Origin: DATAYA01 sp963754235
GTDB lineage: Bacteria > Pseudomonadota > Alphaproteobacteria > Acetobacterales > Acetobacteraceae
Direction: 5' to 3'
DNA length: 64,000 bases
Assembly (NCBI GenBank): GCA_963754235.1
Contig: CAVWFK010000006.1
Coordinates: 248,001-312,000, forward strand
In this document: positions 45,281 through 55,793 of the stretch, piece by piece
Layout of the letters: each line of letters begins with the position of its first letter
How positions within the stretch are numbered: the first letter of the stretch is position 1
The notes under the pieces: model-generated
Seen by the model: the letters and a program-made list of their open reading frames with translations, nothing else
What the model was told of the DNA's origin: nothing
Database searches by the model: none
Made by a program: the position numbers and the translations under genes

Positions 45281-45919
45281 TCAGCGCGGCGCGGTGGTCG
45301 GATCAAACCCCAAAAATCCCGCCTGCGGCACCGGCGCGCCGCCGTCGTGAGCGAATAGCGGCGCCGTCCGCGGTGGCGCCGGCGCCTGCACGGCGACCCG
45401 GGCCGAGACCTGGGCCGAGACCGCGACCGGCCGGTGTCGCCGGCTGGGCTCGCGATGCGCGGCGGGCACCGGCCCGCGCGCGGCGGCCAGCGCCGGGGCG
45501 GCCTGGTCCGAGCCGCCGCGCATCGAGAGCAGCAGGAAGGTGATGTCGTTGCGGCCAAGATCGATCGAGAGGTCGATCGGCGTCATGCCCAGAACGTTCT
45601 GCGCATTGAGGTCGGCGCCGCGGTTCAGGGCGTCGCGGGCGGCGGTGATGTCGCCGCGGTCGATCGCGTCGAACAGCGCGGTATTGGGCGCCATGTCGGT
45701 GGCCGTGCGATCGGGGGGCGCCGCGCTGCCGGGTGTGGACTGTGCGCCGGGAATCGCCGGCGGCGGCGGCAGAACCGGCGCCTGCGGCTTCTGCCGCGGC
45801 GAGGCCACGCCCATCGCGGTGCTGGCGCTCGGGATGACCTGCGCGAAGGCCGTAGCCGTGTCCAGGGAGGAGACGGCCAGCACAATCACCACCGGGGCGA
45901 ATCGGATGACGGAGCGCAT
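45281..45919 (-). CDS. Exported ankyrin-repeat protein
   Basis: A 212-residue protein with signal peptide (MRSVIRFAPVVIVLAVSSLD...AFA), a Pro/Ala-rich stretch, and about two ankyrin repeats (NTALFDAIDRGDITAARDAL, then GADLNAQNVLGMTPIDLSI). A Pro/Ala-rich tail follows. Probably periplasmic; partner unknown. It is followed on the same strand by no gene and preceded by tspO. Confidence 0.75.
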   Translation of the reverse strand: MRSVIRFAPVVIVLAVSSLDTATAFAQVIPSASTAMGVASPRQKPQAPVLPPPPAIPGAQSTPGSAAPPDRTATDMAPNTALFDAIDRGDITAARDALNRGADLNAQNVLGMTPIDLSIDLGRNDITFLLLSMRGGSDQAAPALAAARGPVPAAHREPSRRHRPVAVSAQVSARVAVQAPAPPRTAPLFAHDGGAPVPQAGFLGFDPTTAPR

Positions 45920-45935
45920 CGGCGGAACCCTTAGC

Positions 45936-46511
45936 TCAAGCGCGGTTCAACCACCAGAACCCGAAATTCAGGTACGTGGCATAGACGACCCAGGCGGCAT
46001 AGGGCAACATCAGCAGCGCCGCCCGCCGCTCCACCCGCTCGAAGGCGCGGGCGGTCAGCACCACCAGGACCAGCAGCACCAGAATCACCGCGAGACCCAG
46101 CGCCGGCTGGCGCAGGCCGAAGAAGGCGGGAGTCCAGAGCGCGTTCAGCAGCAGCTGCCAGCCCCACAGCCGCAGCGGCGAGGCGTTGCCGACGCGCCGC
46201 CACACCAGCCACGCGGCGGTGCCGATCATCAGATAGAGCACGCCCGAGACGGCCGCGAACACCCAGTCGGGCGGCGTGCCGGGTGGCCGGGCCAGCGCAT
46301 CGTACCAGACCCGCACCGCCCCCGCGGTCAGCTCGCCCGCCGCCGCACCCACCAGCAGGCAGAGGCCGAGAAACCCCACCAGCGCCAGCAGCGACGCTCC
46401 CGGTGACGACGCCCCGCGATCATGCCATTCGACGTTCTGGAAGACACGACCCCCTTCGCTCACTGGCCCCCTTCGCTCATGGGCATACGCCTGCGGCGCG
46501 CCCCGGTTCAA
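45936..46511 (-). CDS. TspO/MBR family tryptophan-rich sensory protein
   Basis: A 191-residue protein with five membrane helices. Typical motifs are WYDALARPPGTPPDWVFAAV, LLLNALWTPAFFGLRQPALG and AAWVVYATYLNFGFWWLN. TspO binds porphyrins/tetrapyrroles. The ATG at 46511 overlaps the preceding gene's stop; the first 35 residues are not conserved and include a tandem 17-bp DNA repeat, so a later start is possible. Confidence 0.9.
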   Translation of the reverse strand: MNRGAPQAYAHERRGPVSEGGRVFQNVEWHDRGASSPGASLLALVGFLGLCLLVGAAAGELTAGAVRVWYDALARPPGTPPDWVFAAVSGVLYLMIGTAAWLVWRRVGNASPLRLWGWQLLLNALWTPAFFGLRQPALGLAVILVLLVLVVLTARAFERVERRAALLMLPYAAWVVYATYLNFGFWWLNRA

Positions 46512-48579
46512 CGCCCCTCCCGTCTCCAGGCGCCGACCAGCAGGCCCAGCAGCAACGGCAGCGCCGCCCAGGGCGGCAGCAGCGGGATCGCCGAGATGCC
46601 GGTCACCACATGGTCGTCGTTGCGGCGCAACCCGATCCAGCCAGAGCCAGACGTGTCGGCCTCCGCGCTCACGCGACGCAACGCCGGCGCGGCGGCAGGG
46701 TCGAGCCAGTGGACGCTGCCGTTCGAGCCCGTGACGATCTGGCGCAGCCGTGTCGCGGTCGCCCGCAGATCGGCGAATTCGCGCGGGTTGGTCATCGCCG
46801 CGGCCGCATAGGCCGCCCGCTTGCCATCGCTCACCTGCCAGACGCCGGGGGCGGCGGCCGGCAGCGAGGCATCGGCACGGCCCGGTCCAGCCGGCCGCAG
46901 TACCACCTGCTCGCGCTTGCCGTTCGGGTCGATCACGGTCACCGGCGGCGGCGGTCCGGCATCGAGGCTGCGGCGCGTGATCTGCAGCCGCCCCTCGGCG
47001 ATGCGCGCCTCCAGCGCGTTCTCCTGCAGATCGGGCTCCTTCATCAGCCAGTGCGCGGTGCGGCGCAGCAGCTCCGCCTGCGGCCCGCCACCCTCAAAGC
47101 CACGCGACCACAGCCAGATCTGATCGGACAGCAGCATCGCGGCCCGCCCCTCGCCCACCCGATTGAGCACCAGCAGCGGCGCCGCGTCCGGGCCTTGCAT
47201 CAGCACCTCGCCGCTGGTGCTCGCGGGCAGGATGCGACGGAACCAGTCGCCCCAGCCCGGCGCCCCGTCCGGCTGCCAGCCGGGCAGGTCGGCCGTCACC
47301 GGATGGCGGGTGCCCATCGCGGTGACCAGGGGTTTGAACTTCCCCTCGATCACGCCGCCGTCATTGCCGGGCGGCTGCGCCGGCAGCACCGACCCGAGGG
47401 GTGTGTCGGCGAGGCTCCCCGGTCCCACGAATTCGGGCCCGACGCTGAGCAGCAGTGCGCCGCCCTCGCGCACGTAGTCGGCGATGTTGCGCAGGTAGAT
47501 GGCAGGCAGGATGCCGCCGTTCTGAAACCGATCCAGGATGATGAGGTCGAAGCCCTTTATTTTCTCCTGGAACAGCTCGCGGACAGGAAAGGCGATCAGC
47601 GCCAGCTCGTTCAGCGGCGTCATGTCGTCTTTTTCGGGGGGCCGCAGGATGGTGAAATGCACCAGATCGACCGCCGGATCGGATTTCAGCAATTGCCGCC
47701 AGGTCCGCTCGCCCGGATTGGGCTCGCCCGAGATCAGCAGCACCCGCAGCCGGTCGCGCACGCCGTTGATCTGCACCACGGCGCGGTTGTTGACGGTGGA
47801 GACCTCGCCCGGCAGCCGGCTCGCCTGCAAATCGATCACGATCGGGCCGGCGCGGGTGATCGGCACCGGGATCGACTGCACCCGGCCGGTCGGCACCTCC
47901 TCGACCACCGGCTTCTCGCCGTCGCGGCGGATCGTGAGCGTGGCACTGCCGCCGCGCCCGGCGCCGAGGTCATCGACCGCGACCCGCAGCGTCACCCCTT
48001 TGCCGACGATGCCATAGGCTGGCGCATCGACAATCCTGAGGCGCCGATCGACCTGCTCGCCGCGGGCTGGGATCAGCACATGGAGCGGCGCCGATGGCGG
48101 CTTGTCGGGGATGTCGTGCACCTGTCCGTCGGTGATCGCGACCACGCCCGCCAGCCGCTTGCGGGGGATGTCGGCCAGCGCGCGACCGATCGCGGTGAAC
48201 AGGCGGGTGCCGTCCTGCCCCGTCTCCGGCACCGTGATCATGCGCAACTGGAGATCCGGCAACTTTGCCGCCGCGGCCTCGATCGCCGCCCGAGCCTTGT
48301 CGCGCAAGGCGATCCGGTCGCCGATGTGCATCGAGGCGGTGTCGTCGATCGCGAGCAACGCGATATCGGGCAATCCCTGCCGCGTCTCCTGCACCAGCCG
48401 CGGCCCGGCGAGCCAGACCGCCAGCACCGCGAATGCCGCAACGCGCAGCCACGCTCCGCGCGCCCGCCGCCACAGCCCGAGTGCCACCGGGATCAGGCCA
48501 GCGCCAGCAGTGCTGCGATCAGCCACGGCGGCACCGTGGGGTCGAAGCGGACGGCCGCGATCACCTCGTGCAGCTTCAT
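46508..48579 (-). pseudogene. Glutamine amidotransferase-like membrane protein, frameshifted
   Basis: Starts MKLHEVIAAVRFDPTVPPWL at 48579. The frame breaks at about 48503 in the first membrane helix (LIAALLALA then LIPVALGLW), and length is 3n+2. The rest is intact: VWA-like DIALLAIDDTASMHIGDRIA, RVLLISGEPNPGERTWRQLL, a GAT1-like fold (YVREGGALLLSVGPEFVG), and a C-terminal helix. This is the usual partner of a BatA/DUF4159 protein, which lies just upstream. Function of the pair is unknown. Confidence 0.75.
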
Positions 48580-48589
48580 TGTCCCAGCT

Positions 48590-51315
48590 TCATTGTCCGA
48601 GCCGCTCCAGGATCGCCGGCACGTGGACCTGGTCGCCCTTGTAGTTGCCGGTGAGCGCGTACATCACGAGGTTGACGCCGAAGCGGTAGGCCAGCAGCCG
48701 TTGCCGGTCCCCGCCCGGGACCACGGCGTAGAGATTGCGCCCGGCGCGATCGGTCGCCCAGGCCGCCGCCCAGTCGTTGTTGCCGATGATCACCGGGCTC
48801 ACGCTGTCATTTTCGCGGTCCTGGTCGCGCTGCACCCAGACCGTGTCGCCGACATAGCGGCCCGGGTACTCGCTGAGCAGATAGAACGAGCGCGACAGCA
48901 CGTGATCGGTGGTCAGCGGCGCCAGCGGCGGCACGTCCAGCCCCTGCGTCAGCCGCCGCAGCGCGTCCGTGCCGGGGGCATAGGCGGCGCCGCTGCCCTC
49001 GCCGCCGGCGCCGCCGGTATCGATCAGGATCAGCCCGCCGTGGCGCATATAGAGGTTCAGCGCCGCGACCGCCGCTGCCGAGTGCTCCGCCGCCGGCGTG
49101 ATCGGCCAATACAGCAGCGGATAGACGGAAAGATCGTCCACCCCGGGCGTCACCGCCGCCGGCTCGGCCAGCGTCGCCGCGGTGCGCTGGTTGACGAACT
49201 CCGACAGCCCGACCAGTCCCTGGCGCGAGACCTGATCCACCTGCGCATCGCCGGTCTCGACATAGGCGAGGCGGGTTTGCAGCGCCGCCGCCTCCGGGTC
49301 GGCAGCCCGCGCCGGGGCTGGCTGCCGCGAGCAGTGCGGCGAACAGCACGCCGACGGTCGCCGGGCGCAGTAGGCCGCGCAGGCCCAGCGCCACCAGCAT
49401 ATCGAGCGCGATCAGCGCCAGCGCCGCGGCCAGCAGCCACGGCCCGAGCGCGCGCTCCTTCGCGATCCCGGTGATCGGCTGCACCCGCGCGCCGGGGATC
49501 GGTGCAGCCGCCCGCAGCGGCGGCAGCGCGGCGCCGAGATTGAGCGCGTGGCGGTTGTCCTGCGGCCCATAAAGGCCCGGCGGGTGCCGCGCCGAGACCG
49601 GCGTGGTCGCGAACGCGTTGGCGGGCAGCGGGGCCGCGGCCTGCGGCGGCGGCCCGAGGGTGCCGAACCCGTCCAGCGTCTGCGCCGGCGCCAGCGGCGT
49701 GGTGCTCGGCGCCGGCGCGAGACCGACCGAGAGATCGACCAGTCGGCGCAGCATGTCCACGAACAGGCCCGAAAGCGGCAGGTTCGACCAGTCGGCATTG
49801 GCGGTGACGTGGAACAGCACCACGCGCCCGCGCCCGCGCCGCTCCGCCGTCACCAGCGGCGTGCCGTCAGCGAGCCGCGCCCAGGTGCGCGGCGCCAGCA
49901 GCGCCGAGGGTTCGGCGAGCACCTGCCGGTTCACGGTCACGTCCGCCGGCACCGCCAGCCCCGCGAAGGGCGAGCCGGGCGGAAACGGTGCGAGCCGCGC
50001 CGGCTTCGCCCAGGAGAGCGCGCCGCCGAGCTGGCGGTCGCCGGCCAGCAGCTTCACCGGCAGCAGCCCGTCCGCCGGCGCGCCCGGCGCGCCCGCTTGG
50101 GGCAGCACGCCGGGATCGGTCGCCTGCGCCGGCGAGGCTGCGATGCGCGGGCCGGCAAAGCGCACCAGCAGCCCGCCCTTCTCGACCCATCGGGTGAGTG
50201 CGGTCTGATCGGCGCCGGGCGCCAAAGGCTCGTCGGCAAGCACGATCACCGCGATCTGCCGCTTGAGCAGTGTGGCGATGCTGCCCTCGCGCAGCTCGAC
50301 AAAGGGCGAGAGGGCGCGCCGCAGATAATAGAGCGTGCCCGAGAGCGGCACGTTCGCCGCCGCGTCGGGCGACATCAGCCCGACCGGGCGCCGCCGCCAG
50401 CGCTCGTCCAGCAGGGCGACGCCGGCGGCCGAGGCGGGGCCTTCCAGCACCAGCCGTGCCAGCCGGTTGCGCAGCTCGGGCGGCAGCGTGATCGCGGCCT
50501 CGGCGGTGCGCGCGCCGGGCGGCAGGGTGAAGGTCGCGCGCGCCAGGGTGCGGCCGTCGCCGCTTTGCGCCAGCACCGCGCGCACTGCTTCCATCGGCTG
50601 CGGCAGTTGTGCCAGGCGGGCCACCAGTCGGTCCGGCTCGGCGCGCGGGGGCAGCAGCACCATCGTCTGCGGCGGATCGGGGGCAATTTCGATCACCGAC
50701 CCGGCGCGGCGCAGGGCGGCGGCGAAGGCGGCATCGCCGGTGGTGGCGAGGCCATCGGCCAGATAGGCGACCGGCGCGCCGCGATGTCGCCCAGCGGCGC
50801 AACGCCGCCGCCGCCCCGGCGCGGTCCACCGGCCAGGGCTTCGGCCGCAGTGCCGCGAGCCGCGCGCGCAGATCGGCGACCGGCATCACCGCGCTGATCG
50901 CGGGCGGGCGGGCGTCATTCGCATCGGCGGTGGCGAGCAGCGCGGCCGGCCGGTGCTCTCGCGCCGCGCGCGCCAGCATGGCGTCGGCCGCCGCCACCCG
51001 CCCCGGCCAATCGGCGGCCGCCGCCCAGCCGTCGTCGATCACCACCAGCAGCGGCCCGGCGCCCGGCAGCGCGACGCCCGCGTCCAGCACCGGCCCGGCC
51101 AGGCCCACGATCAACAGCGAGGCGGCGAGCAGGCGCACCGCCATCAGCCACCACGGCGTGCGTGCCGGGGTCTCCTCCGGCGCGCGCAGGCCGGCGAGCA
51201 GGCGGATGGCCGGGAAGCGCTCGCTGCGCGGCGCCGGCGGGGTGACGCGCAGCAGCCACCACAGAACAGGCAGGGCGGCGAGTGCCAGCAGCACCCAAGG
51301 CGCGGCGAAGATCAT
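48590..51315 (-). pseudogene. BatA-N/DUF4159 large membrane protein, frameshifted twice
   Basis: From ATG 51315: aerotolerance-type N-terminus MIFAAPWVLLALAALPVLWW with two helices, a VWA-like region (GPLLVVIDDGWAAAADWPGR), then a frame break at about 50780. It continues YLADGLATTGDAAFAAALRR through VVLFHVTANADWSNLPLSGL. A second break at about 49310 is followed by DUF4159 (YPLLYWPITPAAEHSAAAVA, MRHGGLILIDTGGAGGEGSG, LTTDHVLSRSFYLLSEYPGR). A DUF58 and a MoxR gene normally precede such genes; none is here. Confidence 0.75.
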
Positions 51316-51669
51316 CGGAGGGGAAACGTGCGCCACGGCCGGGCGGCGCACAACCAAAGTTGCAGGGCCGGGTTGATGGGGGTGGGGGCGCCGCCTATCG
51401 CGCCTACTCCTTTCGGAGGGACAGCGCAGCATCCAAGACGTTCGCGTTCGGGGTGCGGCGAACCTTCGCCCAGTCGGCGAAGGCGTGGTGCGCTGTTTGT
51501 AGCTGGTTCAGAACGTCAAGCCTGTTCCATTGTTTTGTGAGGTCATAATCTGCTTGTCAGGGTAGCCGGGAGCGGCGCCGGAGCTGTTGACCACGCCTCG
51601 CATCCCAGAGCCTGTACCCCGCCCAGAAAAATCGTCGGTTGCGCTCTTCCCGCGGCGGGCAAGCGTCGC
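51316..51669. other. Intergenic segment
   Basis: No gene recognised in 354 bp between the DUF4159 gene and cydB. The expected upstream DUF58/MoxR genes are absent. No clear terminator is seen. Confidence 0.4.
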
Positions 51670-52689
51670 TCAACGGTACCCGATATCCGCTCGCACCTTG
51701 CCGCGGAACACCCAGTATGACCATCCCGTGTACATCAGGATCACCGGCAGCAGGAACAGCGTGCCGACCATCAGGAAGGCCTGCGTGCGCACATCTGACG
51801 CCGCCTGCCACAAGGTCAGCCGGTGCGGCACGATGTTCGGCCACAGGCTGATCGCAATGCCGAGATACGACATCGCGAACAGCGCGACCGCGCCGACGAA
51901 CGGCCCCCATTCCGAGCGGCGGCGGGCGAGCGCCGACCACTCTGCCCACGCGATCAGGAGGGTGATGATCGGCACCGGCGCCAGCAGCCCGATATTGGGC
52001 CAGTCGAACCACCGCGCGCGGATGTCGGGATGCGCGATCGGCGTCCAGATGCTGACCACCAGCACCGCGGCGCAGACGCCGAGGAAGGCGATCCGGCCGT
52101 GCGCGCGCGCCCAGTCCTGCAGCCCGCCCTCGGTCTTGAGCACCAACCAGCCGGCGCCGAGCAGCGCGTAGCCGAACACGAGGCAAACGCCGGTCACGAT
52201 CGAGAACGGGGTGAAGCAGTCGAGGCTGCTGCCGGTGAACACCTGCCCGTCGGTCTGGAACCCCTGGATGAAGGCGCCGAGCACGATGCCTTGCGCGAAC
52301 GTCGCCAGCATCGAGCCGTAGCAGAAGCCGTGGTCCCAAAAACTGCGATGCGCGCGGTCGCGGTAGCGGAACTCGAAGGCGACGCCACGGAACAACATCG
52401 AGAGCAGCATCACCAGGATCGGAAAATAGACCGCCGGGATGATGATCGCGAAGGCGAGCGGGAACGCCGCCAGCAGCCCCATGCCCCCGAGGATGAGCCA
52501 GGTTTCGTTTCCATCCCAGATCGGTGCAATCGCGTTCATAACCAGGTTGCGCGAGGCGACGTCCGGCGCGAAGCCGTACAGGATCCCCACCCCGAGATCG
52601 AAGCCGTCGAGCAGCACGTAGAGAAACACGCCGAAGCCCAGGATCACCGTCCAGACCGGGACGAAGTCGATCGCAACCGCGCCGCTCAT
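51670..52689 (-). CDS. cydB: Cytochrome bd-type quinol oxidase subunit II
   Basis: A 339-residue membrane protein with eight to nine helices. The start VWTVILGFGVFLYVLLDGFD is the CydB signature, with IWDGNETWLILGGMGLLAAF following. It is transcribed after cydA with an ATGA overlap. The sequence resembles the CIO (cyanide-insensitive) branch. No CydX-like small ORF was recognised downstream. Confidence 0.95.
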   Translation of the reverse strand: MSGAVAIDFVPVWTVILGFGVFLYVLLDGFDLGVGILYGFAPDVASRNLVMNAIAPIWDGNETWLILGGMGLLAAFPLAFAIIIPAVYFPILVMLLSMLFRGVAFEFRYRDRAHRSFWDHGFCYGSMLATFAQGIVLGAFIQGFQTDGQVFTGSSLDCFTPFSIVTGVCLVFGYALLGAGWLVLKTEGGLQDWARAHGRIAFLGVCAAVLVVSIWTPIAHPDIRARWFDWPNIGLLAPVPIITLLIAWAEWSALARRRSEWGPFVGAVALFAMSYLGIAISLWPNIVPHRLTLWQAASDVRTQAFLMVGTLFLLPVILMYTGWSYWVFRGKVRADIGYR

Positions 52690-54086
52690 CGCGCACCTCC
52701 GGCACCCACTGCGGGCAGGTTCGAGACCGGATGCGCCGGCCGGCCACTCTCCACCGCCTCGTCCTCCGCCACCATCGCCTCCGGCCCGCCGCGGACGATG
52801 CGCGACATCACCAGCCAGCCGGACGGGAAGATCACGGCGTAGGCGACGACGTAGCCGATCAGCGAGAGCAGCACGTTCCAGCCGGTGAGCGAGGGCGAGA
52901 CCGAATCCGCGGTGCGCAGCAAGCCGTAGACCGTCCAGGGCTGCCGCCCGGTCTCGGTGGTGATCCAGCCGGCGATGACGGCGATGAAGCCGAGCGGGGC
53001 CGCGAACTCAAAAAGCCGCAGCAGGGCCCGGCTGCGGAACAGCCGGCCGCCGGCCCGCATGGCGTTGCCGATGACGACCAGCGCCAGCATCAGAAAGCCC
53101 ACGCCCGCCATGATACGGAACGCGAAGAACGGGAAGATCACGGGCGGCCAGTCCTGCCGGGGGAACGCGTCCAGGCCTTGCACCGCTTTGGTCAGCGTGT
53201 GGGTGATGATGATGCTGCCGAGATAGGGGATCGCGAGATCGTAGCGGTTTATCGCACGCTTCTGGTCGGGGATCGCGAACAGATGCAGCGGCGTCGGCGA
53301 TTCGGTCGTGAAATCGCCTTCGATCGCAGCGAGCTTGGCCGGCTGGTACCGCAGCGTGTTGTCCCCGTGCCGGTCGCCGAGGAAGATCTGCAGCGGCACC
53401 AGCACCAGCAGCAGCCAGAGCGTGGTGGAGAACATCTGCCGCCCTTCCAGCGTGAAGCGGCCGTGGCGGATCAGCCAGGCGCCGACGCTCAGCACCACGA
53501 AGCCGGTGGTGATGTAGGCGGCGCAGACCATGTGCGGGAAGCGGTACGGGAAGGAGGGATTGAAGATGATCGCGAGCCAGTCCGCCGGATAGAACTTGCC
53601 ATTGACCATCTTGTAGCCGGCCGGCGTCTGCATCCAGCTATTGGCGGACAGGATCCAGAACGCCGAGAACAGCGTGCCGAGTGCGACCATCAGGGCGGCG
53701 ATGAAGTGCGCCCAGCGCGGCACCAGGCTGCGGCCGAACAGCAGCACGCCGAGGAACGCCGATTCGAGGAAGAAGGCGACAAGCCCCTCATAGGCGAACA
53801 GCGGCGAGAGGATGTTGGCGGTGTCCGCGGCGAAGCGGCTCCAGTTGGTGCCGAACTGGAACGGCATCACGATCCCGGACACCACGCCCATGCCGAACGC
53901 GACCGAGAAGATCTTGATCCAGAACGAGGAGATGCGGAAATAGATCTCCCGCCCGGTGGCCATGTGCAGCCCCTCCATCAGCGCGATGTAGGAGGCAAGT
54001 CCGATGGTGAAGGCGGGCAGCAGGATGTGCCACCCGATCACCCAGAAAAATTGCAGCCGCGACAGGATCAGCGCGTCGAGTGCCAT
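52686..54086 (-). CDS. cydA: Cytochrome bd-type quinol oxidase subunit I (CIO-like)
   Basis: A 466-residue membrane protein from ATG 54086. The heme ligand His is at residue 20 (VIGWHILLPAFTIGLASY), and the other family blocks are GMGVVSGIVMPFQFGTNWSR and TTETGRQPWTVYGLLRTADS. The Q-loop is short (LHLFAIPDQKRAINRYDLAI region), as in the CIO type. It oxidises quinol and reduces O2 without proton pumping. Intact. Confidence 0.95.
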   Translation of the reverse strand: MALDALILSRLQFFWVIGWHILLPAFTIGLASYIALMEGLHMATGREIYFRISSFWIKIFSVAFGMGVVSGIVMPFQFGTNWSRFAADTANILSPLFAYEGLVAFFLESAFLGVLLFGRSLVPRWAHFIAALMVALGTLFSAFWILSANSWMQTPAGYKMVNGKFYPADWLAIIFNPSFPYRFPHMVCAAYITTGFVVLSVGAWLIRHGRFTLEGRQMFSTTLWLLLVLVPLQIFLGDRHGDNTLRYQPAKLAAIEGDFTTESPTPLHLFAIPDQKRAINRYDLAIPYLGSIIITHTLTKAVQGLDAFPRQDWPPVIFPFFAFRIMAGVGFLMLALVVIGNAMRAGGRLFRSRALLRLFEFAAPLGFIAVIAGWITTETGRQPWTVYGLLRTADSVSPSLTGWNVLLSLIGYVVAYAVIFPSGWLVMSRIVRGGPEAMVAEDEAVESGRPAHPVSNLPAVGAGGAR

Positions 54087-54244
54087 GCCCTCTCTTTCTC
54101 GGTGATACCGCGCCGCTGGGCGTGCACGCGCGGGCATTGGGGGCCGGCCCGCCTACTCCGCCGCCAACTCCGGGACGACCGGCCTGACATCGCCATGCTA
54201 TCCAGCACCCGCGCCATGCGCTAGGGGAGCGCCACGGAGGGAGA

Positions 54245-54829
54245 ATGAGCCACACCGTCGAACTGGCCAATGAGGGGATCGAGCACGCCCACCACGAGGT
54301 CGAGCACGCGGCCCCGCACAACGACCACCGGGCGCGCCGCATCGCGGTGCTGATCGCGGCCCTCGCCGCGGCGCTGGCGATCAGCGAGATGGGTGAGAAG
54401 AGCGCCCAGAACGATTACCTCACGCGCCATATCGCACTCAGTGACGATTGGAATTTCTACCAGGCCAAGCACACCCGCGCCGTGATGATCGGCGCCACCG
54501 CCGACGTGCTGGCGAGCCTGCCGCCCTCTGCCACGACCGATCAGCGCATCGCTGCCCTGCGCACCGCGGCGGCTAAATATGAGAACGACCCGAAAGGCGG
54601 CGAGGGGGCGAAGCAACTGCTCGCCAAGGCCAAGGTCGAGACCGAGGCGCGCGACCACGCCTTCCATCGCTACCACCAGTTCGAATGGGTGGTGGGCGCA
54701 TTGCAGATCGCGATCGTGCTGGCGTCGGTCGCCGTGGTGACGCGCGTGATGGCACTCGCGGTCGCCGGCGCGCTGCTTGGCGGGCTTGGCGTCGTCGCGG
54801 GTGTGCTGATTGCGGTTGGCGTCGTTTAG
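54245..54829 (+). CDS. DUF4337 family membrane protein
   Basis: A 194-residue protein: His-rich N-terminus (EHAHHEVEHAAPHNDHRARR), one membrane helix (IAVLIAALAAALAISEM), a helical soluble part (SDDWNFYQAKHTRAVMIGAT), and two C-terminal helices. Matches DUF4337 in layout. Function unknown. Confidence 0.8.
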   Translation: MSHTVELANEGIEHAHHEVEHAAPHNDHRARRIAVLIAALAAALAISEMGEKSAQNDYLTRHIALSDDWNFYQAKHTRAVMIGATADVLASLPPSATTDQRIAALRTAAAKYENDPKGGEGAKQLLAKAKVETEARDHAFHRYHQFEWVVGALQIAIVLASVAVVTRVMALAVAGALLGGLGVVAGVLIAVGVV

Positions 54830-54839
54830 CCGGCAGGCT

Positions 54840-54879
54840 CGGGGCGCCGCCCCGAACCCCGCCAAGGGCGTTCGCCCTT
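54840..54879. repeat. Double GC hairpin
   Basis: CGGGGCG-C-CGCCCCG (54840-54854) and AAGGGCG-TT-CGCCCTT (54864-54879), with no T-run, lie between DUF4337 and the DMT gene. This kind of block looks like a dispersed repeat rather than a terminator. Confidence 0.6.
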
Positions 54880-54932
54880 GGAACCCGTTCGCTTTCGCCG
54901 AGCGCCCCGTTGCACGCCAGCGCCTGCTGTTC

Positions 54933-55793
54933 GTGGTGCTGTGCCTCGTGTGGGGCACGACCTGGCTCGCGCTGAAGGTGGGAGTCACCGCCGTGCCGCC
55001 GGCGTTCTTCTCCGGCACCCGCTGGACCGTGGCCGGCCTGGCACTGCTCGCGTGGCGGCGCTGGCAGGGGCAGCGGGTGCGGCTGCCCCACCGCGCACTC
55101 GGGCGCGCGGCGCTGGTCGGCGTGCTGATGGTGGCGCTGAACGCGGTGCTGATGCTGTACGGGTTACGCTACGTGAGCAGCGGGCTGGCGGCGGTGATCA
55201 GCTCGGCGCTGACGCCGATCGCGCTGCTCGGCTTTTCGGTCGCATTCGGCCATGAGCCGTTCCGGCCGCGGCAGCTCGCCGCGATCGGCCTCGGCGTGCT
55301 CGGCATCGGCGTGCTGTTCGGGCCGGCGGCGGCGCAGGGGCGGCTCGGCCTGGGTGAGGCGCTGGGTGCGGCAGGCGTGATCGCCGGGACCCTCTGCTAC
55401 ACGCTCGGCTCGGTGCTGGCGCGGCCGCTGATGCGCTCGGTGGCACCGGCCGACGTCGCGGCGCTGATCAACCTGATCGGCGGCCTGGTGCTGCTGCCGC
55501 TCTCGCTCGCCTTCGAGCCGGGCGCCTGGCACGCGGCGGGCGGCGATTGGGGCACCGCCGCCTGGCTCGCCTGGCTGTTCCTGCTGCTGCCCGGCTCGCT
55601 CGGCGCGACCATCATATACCTGATCCTGGTGCGTGACTGGGGCGCGAGCCGCACCGGCACCTATGCCTTCGTCAGCCCCGTATTCGCGGTGTTCCTCGGC
55701 GTCGCGGTGCAGGGCGAGCAGATGGACCCGAGCGACGCGGTGGGCATGATGCTGATGCTGGCCGCCGCGGCCGTGGTGCTGCTGCGCGGCTGA
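54933..55793 (+). CDS. EamA/DMT superfamily transporter
   Basis: About 286 residues with ten membrane helices and two EamA domains: CLVWGTTWLALKVGVTAVPP, ALNAVLMLYGLRYVSSGLAA, SLGATIIYLILVRDWGASRT. The start is uncertain. The frame is open from TTG 54810, but that would translate the hairpin repeat; GTG 54933 sits at the first helix. Substrate unknown. Confidence 0.85.
   Translation: MVLCLVWGTTWLALKVGVTAVPPAFFSGTRWTVAGLALLAWRRWQGQRVRLPHRALGRAALVGVLMVALNAVLMLYGLRYVSSGLAAVISSALTPIALLGFSVAFGHEPFRPRQLAAIGLGVLGIGVLFGPAAAQGRLGLGEALGAAGVIAGTLCYTLGSVLARPLMRSVAPADVAALINLIGGLVLLPLSLAFEPGAWHAAGGDWGTAAWLAWLFLLLPGSLGATIIYLILVRDWGASRTGTYAFVSPVFAVFLGVAVQGEQMDPSDAVGMMLMLAAAAVVLLRG

Noticed and set aside
46283..49474. 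A plus-strand open frame of about 1060 codons opposite the amidotransferase-like and DUF4159 genes
   Set aside because: It has the Arg/Gln/His-rich composition of an antisense frame in high-GC DNA, and the minus strand encodes recognisable proteins over the same span.
54840..54879. Rho-independent terminator after the DUF4337 gene
   Set aside because: Two strong hairpins but no following T-run; it looks like a dispersed GC repeat.
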